Assembly: GCA_029247205.1 (NCBI GenBank)
Contig: JAQWLT010000026.1
Span: forward strand, 1 to 64,000
Reading direction: 5' to 3'
Length of the DNA: 64,000 nucleotides
Source: Phycisphaerales bacterium
GTDB lineage: Bacteria; Planctomycetota; Phycisphaerae; Phycisphaerales; SM1A02
The position numbers and the translations under genes are program-made. Shown here piece after piece: positions 44,193-53,539 of this stretch (the first letter of the stretch is position 1; each line of letters starts with the position of its first letter). The notes under the pieces are model-generated. The model was not told where the DNA came from. It worked only from the letters and a program-made list of their open reading frames with translations, and did not search any database.

Positions 44193-44756
44193 TTGGTCAT
44201 TAACGAAGATCTGGCACTTATGCAGCGAGTTGCCAGCGGCGACGAAAAGGCCGTTGGTGAGCTCTATGACCGCTTTGGCGGTCTCGTCTTTCGCGGTGCC
44301 AGGCAGTTGCTGCCCAGCGACGCCGAAGCCGAGGACGCTCTCCAAGAAGTCTTCCTGAGGCTTTGGCGGACTGCAGATCGATTTGACCCCAATCGGGCTA
44401 AATTGGTGACCTGGGTCATGCTATTGACTCGCCGGCATGTCATTGACCGCATCCGGCGCTCAGCTGTCCGGCCAAAAACGACGGAAATGACCACGCTCAA
44501 TGAGGGCTTCGGCCGGCCAGGAGAGACCAAGGGCTCTGCTGCAGAGCGAAATATCCTGCTGCTGAAATGCCTTGCGACGCTTCCAGAGTTACAGCGATCC
44601 GTTATCGAACGTTCTTATTTACAAGGTTTTACGCTCCGAGAAGTGGCGATTCAGCTCGATATCCCCCTTGGAACGGTCAAATCAGCCCTCAGCCGTGGGC
44701 TTGCGCGGCTTCGAAACAACGCAAGTGAAGATCTTCCTGATTGGGCTGCATCCTAA
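44193..44756 (+). CDS. ECF-type RNA polymerase sigma factor (second)
   Basis: A 187-residue sigma factor with region 2 (DLALMQRVASGDEKAVGELY, DAEAEDALQEVFLRLWRTA) and region 4 (ERSYLQGFTLREVAIQLDIP, LGTVKSALSRGLARLRNN). The first part matches SigK-like ECF factors (group 19-type), which are usually held by a RskA anti-sigma factor as in the next gene. The start is unclear: AAGGAG (44184-44189) is three bases before TTG 44193 and nine before ATT 44199, whereas ATG 44220 would lose the start of region 2. TTG is reported. Confidence 0.88.
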   Translation: MVINEDLALMQRVASGDEKAVGELYDRFGGLVFRGARQLLPSDAEAEDALQEVFLRLWRTADRFDPNRAKLVTWVMLLTRRHVIDRIRRSAVRPKTTEMTTLNEGFGRPGETKGSAAERNILLLKCLATLPELQRSVIERSYLQGFTLREVAIQLDIPLGTVKSALSRGLARLRNNASEDLPDWAAS

Positions 44757-44796
44757 ATGGCGATACAAGCGAAGGAAAGAGACGAGACCACTTCCT

Positions 44797-45624
44797 ATGA
44801 CTACTGAACACATCTTTATGCCCTCACACGAGTTGGCCGAACTTGCCGTTCTGGATGCCTATGGCATGCTCCCAGACGCCGATCTGCTCCGCTTCGAGCA
44901 AGCCTTCCTCGCCATCTCTCCCGAAGCCCAAGCCGAACTCCGCCGAATCCAAGCGGATATCGCCACTGACGAGCGACTCCTGCCGGCTTGTGAGCCCTCA
45001 GCAGCGTTGCGTACCAAGGTGATTGGGCGCATCCGCGCTGCCATGGACCTCAGTCAGGCAAGCGAACTTGATGCCGACATCGCTCGCTTCCAGCATCCTG
45101 CGATGCAAGCAGCCGAGCAGAATTCCAACTTCCTGAGTTCGGTGTGGACTTGGCGAATGGCCGCACTCTTGCTTCTGGGTGTGGTGCTGACCTTGGTCGC
45201 CACCAATACCTCCAATCAACGCCACTTTGATCAACTCAATCTTGAGGCAATGCGCCTGCAAGCAACACACGAATTCGAAGTCGCCATGGGCGATCAGTAT
45301 CAACCCTTCATGGAACTCATGCGTCGACCTGACGTCGAACATGCGTATCTCTCTGCCGATGGCGGGCACGGTTTCGTTCGGCTCTCCATTGACGAGACCT
45401 CCGGCCGCGTCTTCGTGATGGCAATGGACCTCGTTGGTCATGAAGGTCCATGCCGCCTTGAGGTTTCGAGCGAGGCAGGCGAACTGCTCTCTGCGACCGA
45501 CCTGCGAACCGACCGCTACATCGACGCGGCGACAATGGAAGTCGATCCGACCATCTTGGCGAATGCCACCATCCGCCTGATCGATGGACTCGGCCGAACC
45601 ATTGCAACAACACGGTTGACGTAA
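44797..45624 (+). CDS. anti-sigma factor, RskA-like
   Basis: A 275-residue protein. An N-terminal helical cytoplasmic part (SHELAELAVLDAYGMLPDAD, like the AAxxALGALxxxE of RskA anti-sigma domains) is followed by one membrane helix (WRMAALLLLGVVLTLVAT) and a periplasmic region of about 135 residues that resembles RskA C-terminal domains (GRVFVMAMDLVGHEGPCRLE). It follows the sigma gene by 40 bp. The lack of a zinc motif agrees with RskA rather than ZAS proteins. It should hold the sigma factor at the membrane. Confidence 0.75.
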   Translation: MTTEHIFMPSHELAELAVLDAYGMLPDADLLRFEQAFLAISPEAQAELRRIQADIATDERLLPACEPSAALRTKVIGRIRAAMDLSQASELDADIARFQHPAMQAAEQNSNFLSSVWTWRMAALLLLGVVLTLVATNTSNQRHFDQLNLEAMRLQATHEFEVAMGDQYQPFMELMRRPDVEHAYLSADGGHGFVRLSIDETSGRVFVMAMDLVGHEGPCRLEVSSEAGELLSATDLRTDRYIDAATMEVDPTILANATIRLIDGLGRTIATTRLT

Positions 45625-45641
45625 GCCAGAAACTCATTCAT

Positions 45642-45679
45642 ACAAAGAGAGCCTAGCGATGGGCTCTCTTTGTGGTTTT
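45642..45679. terminator. bidirectional intrinsic terminator
   Basis: A 12-bp perfect stem (ACAAAGAGAGCC / GGCTCTCTTTGT, 45642-45653 and 45662-45673) with an 8-nt loop lies between two convergent genes (anti-sigma and ABC-F). It is followed by GGTTTT on the plus strand and led by A-rich sequence, so it can work on both strands. Confidence 0.8.
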
Positions 45680-45714
45680 GAGATCAAGGCGAGGCAAGGG
45701 ACAACCCGGAGACT

Positions 45715-47616
45715 TCATTCGCACCTAGATACCCACGCCTGTTCGTGTGCTTCGAGTTCAGTAGTCAGCGACTGTTGCTCATCTACAAGTTGCTGCATGG
45801 CGGCTGGATCTGACCACGCCACTTCTTCGCCCATGGAAGACTGTATCTGAGAGAGACGCGATTCTATCTGCTCGATCTTGGCTTCAAGATCAGCAAGTGA
45901 AAGACGATCGAGCGGCGATGATTTCTTCTTCGTCGGGGCAAGCCGCACAGCGGCATCGGTCTCAGTGCAGTTCGACTCGGCCTGCCCACGCTTGGCAATC
46001 CACCGAGAAATCGTTCCTTGAAACACCTCAGCAGTGCCCAAACCATCGAGCACAACGAGTTGATCACAAGTCGACTCCAGAAGTGCCCGGTCATGGCTCA
46101 CCATGAGGAGTGTCCCGCCAAACGGGCCGCCACGTCTGAGTACAGCCTCAAGCCGCTCAGCCGTCGCCAGATCCACATGATTGCTCGGCTCATCAAGCAC
46201 CAACATGTTGTGGCCGCCACCGAATAACCCAGCTAGAACAGCTCTTGCCCGCTCGCCACCAGAGAGCGTGCCAAGCAAACGATCTTGATCAGCACCAGTG
46301 AACAAGAATGCACCAGCCAAGTCGCGCGCCTCTTGTTCCGATGCCACGCCACCCTTCGCAATAGCCAATGCCCGCTGCACCCACTCCCACACAGACAATT
46401 CAGGGTCGACGTGATCTTGCATCTGTCGAAACCAACCGATGTGCAAACCCGTTCCTGGATCAAGATGTCCACTCGTCGGGGCAAGATCCTCAAGCAGCAC
46501 ACGCAGCAGCGTGGTCTTGCCCGATCCATTCGGCCCGACGATCCCAATCCGATCCCCCCGCCGAATATCGAGATTGAGATCCGAAACCAGGCACCGACCA
46601 CCGAGTTCAATTCGAAGCGAATCGACACTTAACACACGATCGCCACATCGCGCCGCTGGCGGCAATCGCATCGACGCAACGACTTCGGACTCGGGACGCT
46701 CGAGGTCGGCGGAGTCAACAAATCGTTCCAGTCGCGTCTCGCGACCTCTGGCTTGTTTCGCCCGCTGACCGGCCTTGTACTTGCGTATATAGACTTGCTC
46801 ACGGCGAATATGGTCCTGCTGCTTCTCCCACATACGTGACTCCGTCAAGCGGCGTTCGGCTCGCATGGTGACGTATCGCGTGTAGTTGCCCGGAAACATC
46901 TCAAGGAGACCGCGGCGTAACTCGACAACTTTGTCACAGACCGCATCAAGCAACCATCGGTCATGGCTGACGACGATGACGGCACCAGAAAAGGTGTCGC
47001 GTAAGAATCGCTCAAGCCACTCGCAACCTTCAATATCCAAGTGGTTCGTTGGTTCGTCCAGAAGCAAGAGATCCGGGGCCTCAAGCAACAACTTTGCCAG
47101 TGCCAATCGTGAACGCTCACCGCCAGAGAGTTTCATTGCATCGCGATCGAACATCTCGTTGCCAAGCCCGACGCCATGCAGCGTTGCTTCAATGCGGTGC
47201 TCAACGGACCAGCCTCCCGCAGCTTCGAGCTTTGCCTGCAATTCGGACTGCTGCATCATCAGTTGCTCTAGTTGCTCACCATTCGCGGAGGCCATGTGCT
47301 CGTACACCCGCTCAAGTTCTGCATTGAGTTCATCAAGCCGAATGAAAGCGGTTGCGGCGATATCACGTACGGTTAAGCCGGCCTCAAACGTGGGGTGCTG
47401 CTCCAGTAGGCCCACCCGCGAACCGCGGGCAATCGCAGCGGAACCGCTGTCCGGGTCGTGGCTACCAGTCAGTACATTGAGTAGCGTGGACTTACCCGTG
47501 CCATTGCGGCCGAGCAGACCAATACGGTCTCCTGCCTGTATCGTCAGGTCGACACCATCAAGGATGATGCGGTTGCCATACTGCACGACAACACTGGAAA
47601 TGATGGCAAGGCTCAT
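45715..47616 (-). CDS. ABC-F family ATPase (ribosome-associated/antibiotic-protection type)
   Basis: A 633-residue soluble protein with two ABC domains and no membrane part. First Walker A GRNGTGKST (about residue 36) with signature LSGGERSRL and LLLLDEPTNHLD; second Walker A GPNGSGKTT with signature LSGGERARA and MLVLDEPSNHVD. The linker between them has the charged RRLTESRMWEKQQDHIRREQ helix of ABC-F proteins (Uup/EttA type). A C-terminal coiled coil (about 570-633) matches Uup-like ends. It acts on the ribosome E site or in stalled-ribosome rescue. It is divergent from the HIT gene by 73 bp. Confidence 0.92.
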   Translation of the reverse strand: MSLAIISSVVVQYGNRIILDGVDLTIQAGDRIGLLGRNGTGKSTLLNVLTGSHDPDSGSAAIARGSRVGLLEQHPTFEAGLTVRDIAATAFIRLDELNAELERVYEHMASANGEQLEQLMMQQSELQAKLEAAGGWSVEHRIEATLHGVGLGNEMFDRDAMKLSGGERSRLALAKLLLEAPDLLLLDEPTNHLDIEGCEWLERFLRDTFSGAVIVVSHDRWLLDAVCDKVVELRRGLLEMFPGNYTRYVTMRAERRLTESRMWEKQQDHIRREQVYIRKYKAGQRAKQARGRETRLERFVDSADLERPESEVVASMRLPPAARCGDRVLSVDSLRIELGGRCLVSDLNLDIRRGDRIGIVGPNGSGKTTLLRVLLEDLAPTSGHLDPGTGLHIGWFRQMQDHVDPELSVWEWVQRALAIAKGGVASEQEARDLAGAFLFTGADQDRLLGTLSGGERARAVLAGLFGGGHNMLVLDEPSNHVDLATAERLEAVLRRGGPFGGTLLMVSHDRALLESTCDQLVVLDGLGTAEVFQGTISRWIAKRGQAESNCTETDAAVRLAPTKKKSSPLDRLSLADLEAKIEQIESRLSQIQSSMGEEVAWSDPAAMQQLVDEQQSLTTELEAHEQAWVSRCE

Positions 47617-47689
47617 GGATCTACTCTGATTAAGGGCGGGTAAAGCGCAAAGCGTACCCGGACCGCCAAGCAAAAGGACAATCGAACCT

Positions 47690-48190
47690 ATGCATGACGC
47701 ACTCTGGGCCCCGTGGCGATTGCAGTATCTCCAACACCTCGACCGCGACACTCGCGAGGGCGGTGCGGGGCTCGGAGACTTCCTGAGCCACTGTTGGCAT
47801 GCGCCACAGGATGATCTCGCAAGTCATGTCATCTACCGCGATGACCATGGATTGATCATGCTGAACCGGCACCCTTATGCGAATGGCCACTTGCTGGTGG
47901 CACTGGGCGAAGCAAAGCCGCGGGTGCTCGACTATGAACCATCCCAACGGGCAGCCTTCTGGAACCTCATTGAGATCGCCTGGGAACGCATGCAAACCGT
48001 GCTCGATCCTCAAGGCATCAATATGGGCATCAATGAAGGTGCCGCAAGCGGCGCTGGATTGCCCGGGCACTTGCATGCGCACCTGGTGCCGCGATGGCAA
48101 GGTGATGCAAACTTCATGAGTACCGTTGCAGGCACGCGCGTCATCCCATCGAGTCTTGATGACATGGCGAGCCTGTATCAGTCTGGCTGA
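47690..48190 (+). CDS. HIT-family nucleotide hydrolase/Ap4A phosphorylase-like
   Basis: A 166-residue protein of the histidine triad family. The HIT motif is HLHAHLVPR at about residues 125-133; a second family feature is IMLNRHPYANGHLLVALGEA. The ending NFMSTVAGTRVIP is like mycobacterial Ap4A phosphorylase-type HIT proteins. It probably hydrolyses or phosphorolyses dinucleoside polyphosphates. It starts at ATG 47690. Confidence 0.88.
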   Translation: MHDALWAPWRLQYLQHLDRDTREGGAGLGDFLSHCWHAPQDDLASHVIYRDDHGLIMLNRHPYANGHLLVALGEAKPRVLDYEPSQRAAFWNLIEIAWERMQTVLDPQGINMGINEGAASGAGLPGHLHAHLVPRWQGDANFMSTVAGTRVIPSSLDDMASLYQSG

Positions 48191-48595
48191 GAAGCACGCC
48201 GGGCGAATCCCTCACACGTACGTCGGCGACCGAGGTCGCCCACCCGCCTTGGGACTTGCTCGAACCCAAGTACCAAGTGGGTTCGAGGGCCGTCGTTCCC
48301 GGCCTTCCCCTCGGTGGAGGCTTGACCATTGACGCGGCACAATCGATCCCTGGGGATTCGATAGGAACGAGCAAGTGTGCCCGCGAGCGTGTACGTCTGA
48401 GGGAATTCGCCTCAACGCATCCCCAACGTACCACCGAGAGGACCCAGAGGCCAGTTGAGACCACTCCATCCATCAATTTATGCAGTGGGTTTGACAGAGG
48501 GCGATTGGCAAGGAGCACTGGACGGTTCGCGGCTTGGAAGAGCACCAAAGTGGGTCCCCGAGCACCGCCCCTGTTCGAGAGATTTGGAGAACGCC
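48191..48595 (+). other. 405-bp gap between HIT gene and lipoprotein, one inverted repeat
   Basis: The gap holds no credible coding sequence. Its one clear structure is CTCGAACCCA (48259-48268) paired with TGGGTTCGAG (48278-48287) around a 9-nt loop, about 70 bp after the HIT stop; it could end transcription, but no T run follows. The rest shows no tRNA, no known small RNA and no clear promoter to my eye. Confidence 0.4.
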
Positions 48596-48889
48596 ATGCG
48601 TAACACCTCGCTGCTTGTCTCACTCGCCTCAGCTTTCATTACGCTGCTCATGGTTGGAGGCTGCACCAGTAGCAACCCCAAGAATGTGTCAATCAGCTCA
48701 ATTCGAGGCAATCTGACCCCAGAGGTCCGAGGCACCAGCGAGACCAGCTACGACATCGACAACAATATGGCGATCGTTGGCAACATTCAGTTACGGCAAG
48801 CCTCCGAGGACCTCGGACGCCTCTTCCTCTTTGATCAGCCCAGCACACTCAGTCCCTATCCGATCGTGCCAACTGGTCTTGATCCCTAG
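48596..48889 (+). CDS. small lipoprotein, unknown function
   Basis: A 97-residue secreted lipoprotein. The lipobox LMVGGC ends a signal peptide (LVSLASAFITLLMVGGC), leaving a mature chain of about 75 residues rich in Ser, Asn, Asp and Gln. GGAGA lies 5-6 nt before ATG 48596. There is no recognised domain. It is probably anchored in the inner or outer membrane. Confidence 0.7.
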   Translation: MRNTSLLVSLASAFITLLMVGGCTSSNPKNVSISSIRGNLTPEVRGTSETSYDIDNNMAIVGNIQLRQASEDLGRLFLFDQPSTLSPYPIVPTGLDP

Positions 48890-49095
48890 CAAGAGCCTCT
48901 TCTGTGGTATGAAGACTGGCATGATTGCCTCGCCTATTGGCCGGGTGGCCTGTATACTGCGTGATTCCCTCCCAAGGGACCGCTGAAAGCATCGGCATAC
49001 TCGAGCGCACCGCGCGCCGGGCTGGCACTCTCAGCGACGACTTCAGCATGCGGCATGCGGCCTGCATTACTCCCTTGGGCGCCGCACCACACCCA

Positions 49096-50859
49096 ATGGT
49101 TGATTTTAATCTGATTGCCGATCTTGGCATCGACGATACCGACGTCGATGCACTCTTACGGGGTTCCGATGGCGAAACCGTCACCGATGAATCACTTGAA
49201 ACACTGCTTGCGAGTGACATTCAGCAGGTTGCCCGCGGCCGCATTCTCAAAGGCCGTGTTGCAGGCCGCGCTGGCGACGACGTCATCGTTGATGTCGGCC
49301 TCAAGTCTGAGGGCCTGATTCACAAAGGCGAGTTTGACGACCTTGATGCTCTGCAGCCTGGCGATGAAATCGAAGTGCTTCTCGAAGAATTCGATGATGG
49401 CAGTGGCGTCATCAAACTATCCAAGCGGAAGGCCGATCGCATCCGCGGTTGGGAACGTGTGCTTGAGTCCAAGAGCGAAGGCGATATCGTCGAGGGCCGC
49501 GGCATGCGGAAGATCAAGGGCGGCATTCTCGTCGACATCGGCGTACCCGTCTTCTTGCCCGCGTCGCAGATCGATGTTCGCCGTCCCGGCGACGTCAGTG
49601 AGTTCATCGGCCGCACAATTCGTGCCGAGATCCTCAAAATCGACGAAGAGCGTCGCAATATCGTCATTAGCCGTCGCCGTGTACTGGAGCGTGAACGTTC
49701 CGAAGCCAAGGACAAGATTCTTGGCGCGCTCGAAGAAGGCCAATTTGTCACTGGTGTAGTCACGAACATCGCCGACTTCGGCGCATTCATTGACCTTGGT
49801 GGCATCGACGGACTTCTCCACATCACCGATATGAGTTGGGGACGCGTCAGTCACCCAAGTGAAATCTGTAAGCCTGGCGATGAACTTGAAGTCAAGGTGC
49901 TGCGAATCGATCTCGAAAAAGAGAAAATCGCACTTGGCCTGAAGCAAAAAGAACCCTCGCCATGGGACGACATCGAGCAACGATTCCCGATCGGCAACCG
50001 TATCACCGGCAAAGTGGTCAGCCTAGTCAGCTATGGCTCCTTCATCGAACTCCAAGAGGGCATCGAAGGCCTTGTGCACGTATCTGAGATGTCTTGGACA
50101 CGCCGTATCAACCACCCCAATGAAATTGTTTCGGTAGGTGACGAGATTGAAGTCGTTGTCCTGGATATCAACCGAGACAAGCAGGAGATCTCACTGGGCC
50201 TCAAGCAAACCGAGTTGAACCCTTGGGAGTTGGTCGCCGAGCGATACCCCACCGGCACAGTTGTCGGAGGTACTGTTCGCAACCTGACCAACTACGGCGC
50301 CTTCATCGAAATCGAGCCCGGCATCGACGGCCTACTGCACGTCTCTGATATGTCGTGGACCGAGAAGATCTCGCACGCCAACGAGAAGTACAAGAAGGGT
50401 GATCCGGTTGAATGCGTCGTATTGGAGATTGATCAGGAGAAGCAACGCGTCGGTCTTGGCGTTAAGCAACTCGCCGAGGATCCGTGGGTCGCTGCGATCC
50501 CGGATGCCTATCACCCAGGCATGGTTGTGCACGGCACCGTGACCAAGATCACAAACTTCGGCGTCTTCGTCGAGTTGGAAACTGGCCTCGAAGGCCTGCT
50601 GCACATCTCTGAATTGTCCGACGAGAAGGTTGATGACCCACAAGACATCGTGAAACCTGGTCAAAATGTCGATGTCAAAATCCTTCGTGTCGACACAGAC
50701 GAGCGAAAGATTGGTCTCAGTCTCAAGCGTGCCCAGTGGGGCGACGCCGCTCGTGCTGGAGATGATGAAGTCGAGTCGAGTGATTCATCCAAGCCAATGC
50801 CAACTCGCGGCGGCATGGACGACCACGGCGCGATGGGCACCGACAAGATCGAGCTCTGA
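49096..50859 (+). CDS. rpsA: 30S ribosomal protein S1
   Basis: A 587-residue protein with six S1 (OB) repeats, starting near residues 50, 130, 215, 302, 388 and 473. The repeats 3-6 are the more regular ones (for example TGVVTNIADFGAFIDLGGID, TGKVVSLVSYGSFIELQEGI, GGTVRNLTNYGAFIEIEPGI). S1 brings mRNA to the 30S subunit. ATG 49096 is chosen because the reading frame upstream (to 48925) looks unlike coding sequence and the protein normally starts near residue -20 of repeat 1. There is no Shine-Dalgarno sequence before it, as is common for S1 genes that are self-regulated. The C-terminal tail is acidic/Ser-rich and Gly-rich. Confidence 0.94.
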   Translation: MVDFNLIADLGIDDTDVDALLRGSDGETVTDESLETLLASDIQQVARGRILKGRVAGRAGDDVIVDVGLKSEGLIHKGEFDDLDALQPGDEIEVLLEEFDDGSGVIKLSKRKADRIRGWERVLESKSEGDIVEGRGMRKIKGGILVDIGVPVFLPASQIDVRRPGDVSEFIGRTIRAEILKIDEERRNIVISRRRVLERERSEAKDKILGALEEGQFVTGVVTNIADFGAFIDLGGIDGLLHITDMSWGRVSHPSEICKPGDELEVKVLRIDLEKEKIALGLKQKEPSPWDDIEQRFPIGNRITGKVVSLVSYGSFIELQEGIEGLVHVSEMSWTRRINHPNEIVSVGDEIEVVVLDINRDKQEISLGLKQTELNPWELVAERYPTGTVVGGTVRNLTNYGAFIEIEPGIDGLLHVSDMSWTEKISHANEKYKKGDPVECVVLEIDQEKQRVGLGVKQLAEDPWVAAIPDAYHPGMVVHGTVTKITNFGVFVELETGLEGLLHISELSDEKVDDPQDIVKPGQNVDVKILRVDTDERKIGLSLKRAQWGDAARAGDDEVESSDSSKPMPTRGGMDDHGAMGTDKIEL

Positions 50860-50919
50860 TCGACGAGATATTGCATGACAGCGGAACTGCCCTCAGGCAG
50901 TTTCGTCACACCGATCTGG

Positions 50920-50951
50920 CTGAAGGCCACCTGCTTGCAGGTGGCCTTCAG
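50920..50951 (+). terminator. strong hairpin after rpsA
   Basis: A perfect 14-bp stem (CTGAAGGCCACCTG / CAGGTGGCCTTCAG) with a CTTG loop lies about 60 bp after the rpsA stop. No T run follows. Its strength and place suggest transcription termination or 3'-end protection of the mRNA. Confidence 0.65.
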
Positions 50952-51154
50952 CACATTGTGATGAATGTAAGGATTGTCAATACGACCATCTTGCGTCGAT
51001 TGGCGGTCCAGTGCATAAACGTCGAGATCGTCACGGCGCTTCCTCCTCTGATCTTCGAGATCCTCTCAGGCCCGCCCATGGGCGGTCCTACCCTACTATG
51101 TCCGATGGTGGAACGAATGCAAGGGACCATATCCCTCGTCCACGGAGGAAGGCG

Positions 51155-52723
51155 ATGAGACATCGACTGACAGCATGGGTATGCGGCATCTGTGGTCTGT
51201 ATGGCCCTCTGAGCAACACGGCAGTAGCTGCTCCAGATGCTGGAGCAGCCATCGATGCGTGGATGCGAGCACGAGCAGCAGTCGATGCGGGCGATGCCAC
51301 CATGCTCGCAGATCACCCCACCGATCTGCCTGGCGTGCGATTGGTCCTCCGCCACGATGGGAGGCCACTCGCTGCTGCTGCTGCTGCGAAGGCCACTGGC
51401 GAATCGACGCCACTGCAAACCGCCACCCAAGATCTCCTTGAGAAGGCTCGGGCCGACGGTGCCCTCGCCGAGCTACCAACTGCAATTGTGACCGAAGGGC
51501 TGGCTCGAACAACTCTTGAACTCGACGCCGCTGGACCACTCACGCCGATGACTGCGGCGAACCTTGTTGATGCAGCAAGTGACCTCAACCCGGCCGATGA
51601 CGGCGTCGCTCTGCGGGTGGGCGATAGATGGCATCTTCGGTACCCCTCAGCGCTTCGCATGTCCGGGGCAGCGGCCACACTGGAGATGCTCGTTGAGCTC
51701 GCCGCTGTTGCCGGGTTTACACCTGAATCGCTGGACTCTGCTCGTCGCACCGGCGCCGCAACACTCTACCGATTCCAAACAATCACCCTTGTGCAGTGTG
51801 GTGATGAACTTTCACCACGCGTGTACGAACGAGGCCGCGAGACCAGCCCGTGGAATACAAGCCGTGAGGCAATACTTGCCCAGTTAAGCCGCATTGGGCG
51901 ACACGTGCTTTTGCAGTGCTGGGATGACCCTGACGGCGAGTTGCTGCATGTTGGCGGTGAATATGTACCACCGCATGATCACTGTCAACCCGTGCAAGCA
52001 GCAGCCAGAGATCATGCATTTGTAGCGCTGGCCCTACACAAACTCAGCGCCGTGCCTGAACTTCCAGAACAACTCAACATATCAGGGCGGCTCGCAGCCG
52101 ACACCATCGCAGCCCAACTCGCCTCTGATGACCCAGTTATTGTTGCTGTGCGTTCTCAACTTGATCCCTCCACCAATCTGGACTCTGTACGGCTGCTTCT
52201 TTCGGACAACACCGCACCGCGCGTTGAACGCGCCATTGCAGCATGGGCACTTGCTCACAATGCCGCCGACCATGAAGCTGTAATCGCCTTGCTTGACGAA
52301 ACTGCTGTAGGCCCCCGACAACAACTCTTTGGCATGCTTCCATGGATCGGGTGGGCTGATCTGGCACAAGCGAAGTCCCTCAATCAGCCCCCGCGGCTGG
52401 ATCGCCTCTGGCAAGGCCTTAGCAGCGTAACGCTCAAAGACGTCGACTCACGAACTTCCACAGCTGACATGTTGCCGGTCGCGGCCTTTCTCGCCTCTGT
52501 GCAGAAATCATCTGCAGATCGTTCGCTCCAATTGCTTGATCTCTTGGTCGTCGGCCCACATGAATCTCGTTTCTTCCGGTCACCCACACGGGCAGTTGGA
52601 GGTGTGCGACTCTCGCCATGGAATGAACGAATGCCGGTGTGGGCACAGACACTTGGAATCCTATTGCTCTGCGAAGCACTCGAACATCTAGATGATCCGC
52701 TGCTCAAGGAAAAAAACTCATGA
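51155..52723 (+). CDS. exported hypothetical protein
   Basis: A 522-residue protein with a signal-like N-terminus (HRLTAWVCGICGLYGPLSNT, cleavage near AVAAPDAG) and a long Ala/Asp/Leu-rich helical body. GGAGG lies 7 nt before ATG 51155. I do not recognise the family and see no catalytic motif. The stop overlaps the start of the next gene (ATGA, 52720-52723), which shares an exported, planctomycete-like character, so the two may work together. Confidence 0.65.
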   Translation: MRHRLTAWVCGICGLYGPLSNTAVAAPDAGAAIDAWMRARAAVDAGDATMLADHPTDLPGVRLVLRHDGRPLAAAAAAKATGESTPLQTATQDLLEKARADGALAELPTAIVTEGLARTTLELDAAGPLTPMTAANLVDAASDLNPADDGVALRVGDRWHLRYPSALRMSGAAATLEMLVELAAVAGFTPESLDSARRTGAATLYRFQTITLVQCGDELSPRVYERGRETSPWNTSREAILAQLSRIGRHVLLQCWDDPDGELLHVGGEYVPPHDHCQPVQAAARDHAFVALALHKLSAVPELPEQLNISGRLAADTIAAQLASDDPVIVAVRSQLDPSTNLDSVRLLLSDNTAPRVERAIAAWALAHNAADHEAVIALLDETAVGPRQQLFGMLPWIGWADLAQAKSLNQPPRLDRLWQGLSSVTLKDVDSRTSTADMLPVAAFLASVQKSSADRSLQLLDLLVVGPHESRFFRSPTRAVGGVRLSPWNERMPVWAQTLGILLLCEALEHLDDPLLKEKNS

Positions 52724-53538
52724 TGACACTCCTGCAATCTGCATGCGCATCTGTTCTGATGACGTGCATGCCTGCCGCAGGGCCGCAAGATGGGATGGCG
52801 CTATCCAAATTGATCTACACGGACATCGACACCGGTTTCACACAAGCGAGCCTAGCGGATGTCATCGACTTGATCTCGCAAACAAGTGGGGCCAAGGTTG
52901 TGCTTCTAGCCGAGTCTGAATCGCGGCCAAATGGAATTGATGCATCGCTCACAGTTGACCTTCCCGCGGCACATCGACCTGCGCTCAATCTGCTGCAAGA
53001 TGCACTCGCCGCATGCGGGTCACCTGTACCGTGCACATGGCAAGTACGCAGTGGCATGATTGAAGTGTCGACCAAGGATCAATTGAGCACAGAAAGCATG
53101 CAAGTCACCCGTATTTTGCCAATTGAAGAATTCATTCAACCTATACCCGACTACAACGATCCGCCGAATCTCAACCTTGGCGGGGGTGGTGGCGGTGGAA
53201 CTGGTGGTGGAGCTGGCGGCGGTGATGGCGCCGCGTGGGAAGACCTTGAAACACGCCGCAACCAATTGATTGAGGTACTCATTAGCAATATCGAGCCAAA
53301 AGCCTGGAAACGTGCTGGCGGTAACTGGGCAGAAATCATGCCATACCGTCGATCGCTGCTCATTCGAGGGCCACGATGGGTGCAGCGACAAGTAATGGGC
53401 TTCGACTTTTTACTCCCTCGCGTATCCGGGCGCACGCCACGCACACTTCGATTCGATGGTGATCAAGTTCGTGTCGAAATTGCACTGAGCGAGCAATTGC
53501 GTCGTGAGGACAACGAGCGTGCAGCACAGCCGCACTGA
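52720..53538 (+). CDS. exported hypothetical, STN-like N-terminus and Gly linker
   Basis: A 272-residue protein with an N-terminal signal (LQSACASVLMTCMPAAG). Residues about 35-120 (GFTQASLADVIDLISQTSGA, then AHRPALNLLQDALAACG) resemble the short STN/secretin N-domain seen in TonB-type and pilus secretin proteins. A Gly-rich linker (53181-53224) separates it from the C-terminal part, which has LIEVLISNIEPKAWKRAGGN, as in related planctomycete proteins. AAGGA lies 10 nt before ATG 52720. It may join an envelope machine, but its partner is not visible. Confidence 0.6.
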   Translation: MMTLLQSACASVLMTCMPAAGPQDGMALSKLIYTDIDTGFTQASLADVIDLISQTSGAKVVLLAESESRPNGIDASLTVDLPAAHRPALNLLQDALAACGSPVPCTWQVRSGMIEVSTKDQLSTESMQVTRILPIEEFIQPIPDYNDPPNLNLGGGGGGGTGGGAGGGDGAAWEDLETRRNQLIEVLISNIEPKAWKRAGGNWAEIMPYRRSLLIRGPRWVQRQVMGFDFLLPRVSGRTPRTLRFDGDQVRVEIALSEQLRREDNERAAQPH

Positions 53539-53539
53539 C

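Noticed and set aside
48269..48290. GGGTTCGAG resembling a tRNA T-arm
   Set aside because: No acceptor, D or anticodon arms surround it; it is the 3' arm of a simple inverted repeat.
48925..48960. TATACT near 48953 as a -10 box for rpsA
   Set aside because: The nearest -35-like sequence is 22 bp away and the other is only 10 bp away, so no acceptable spacing exists.
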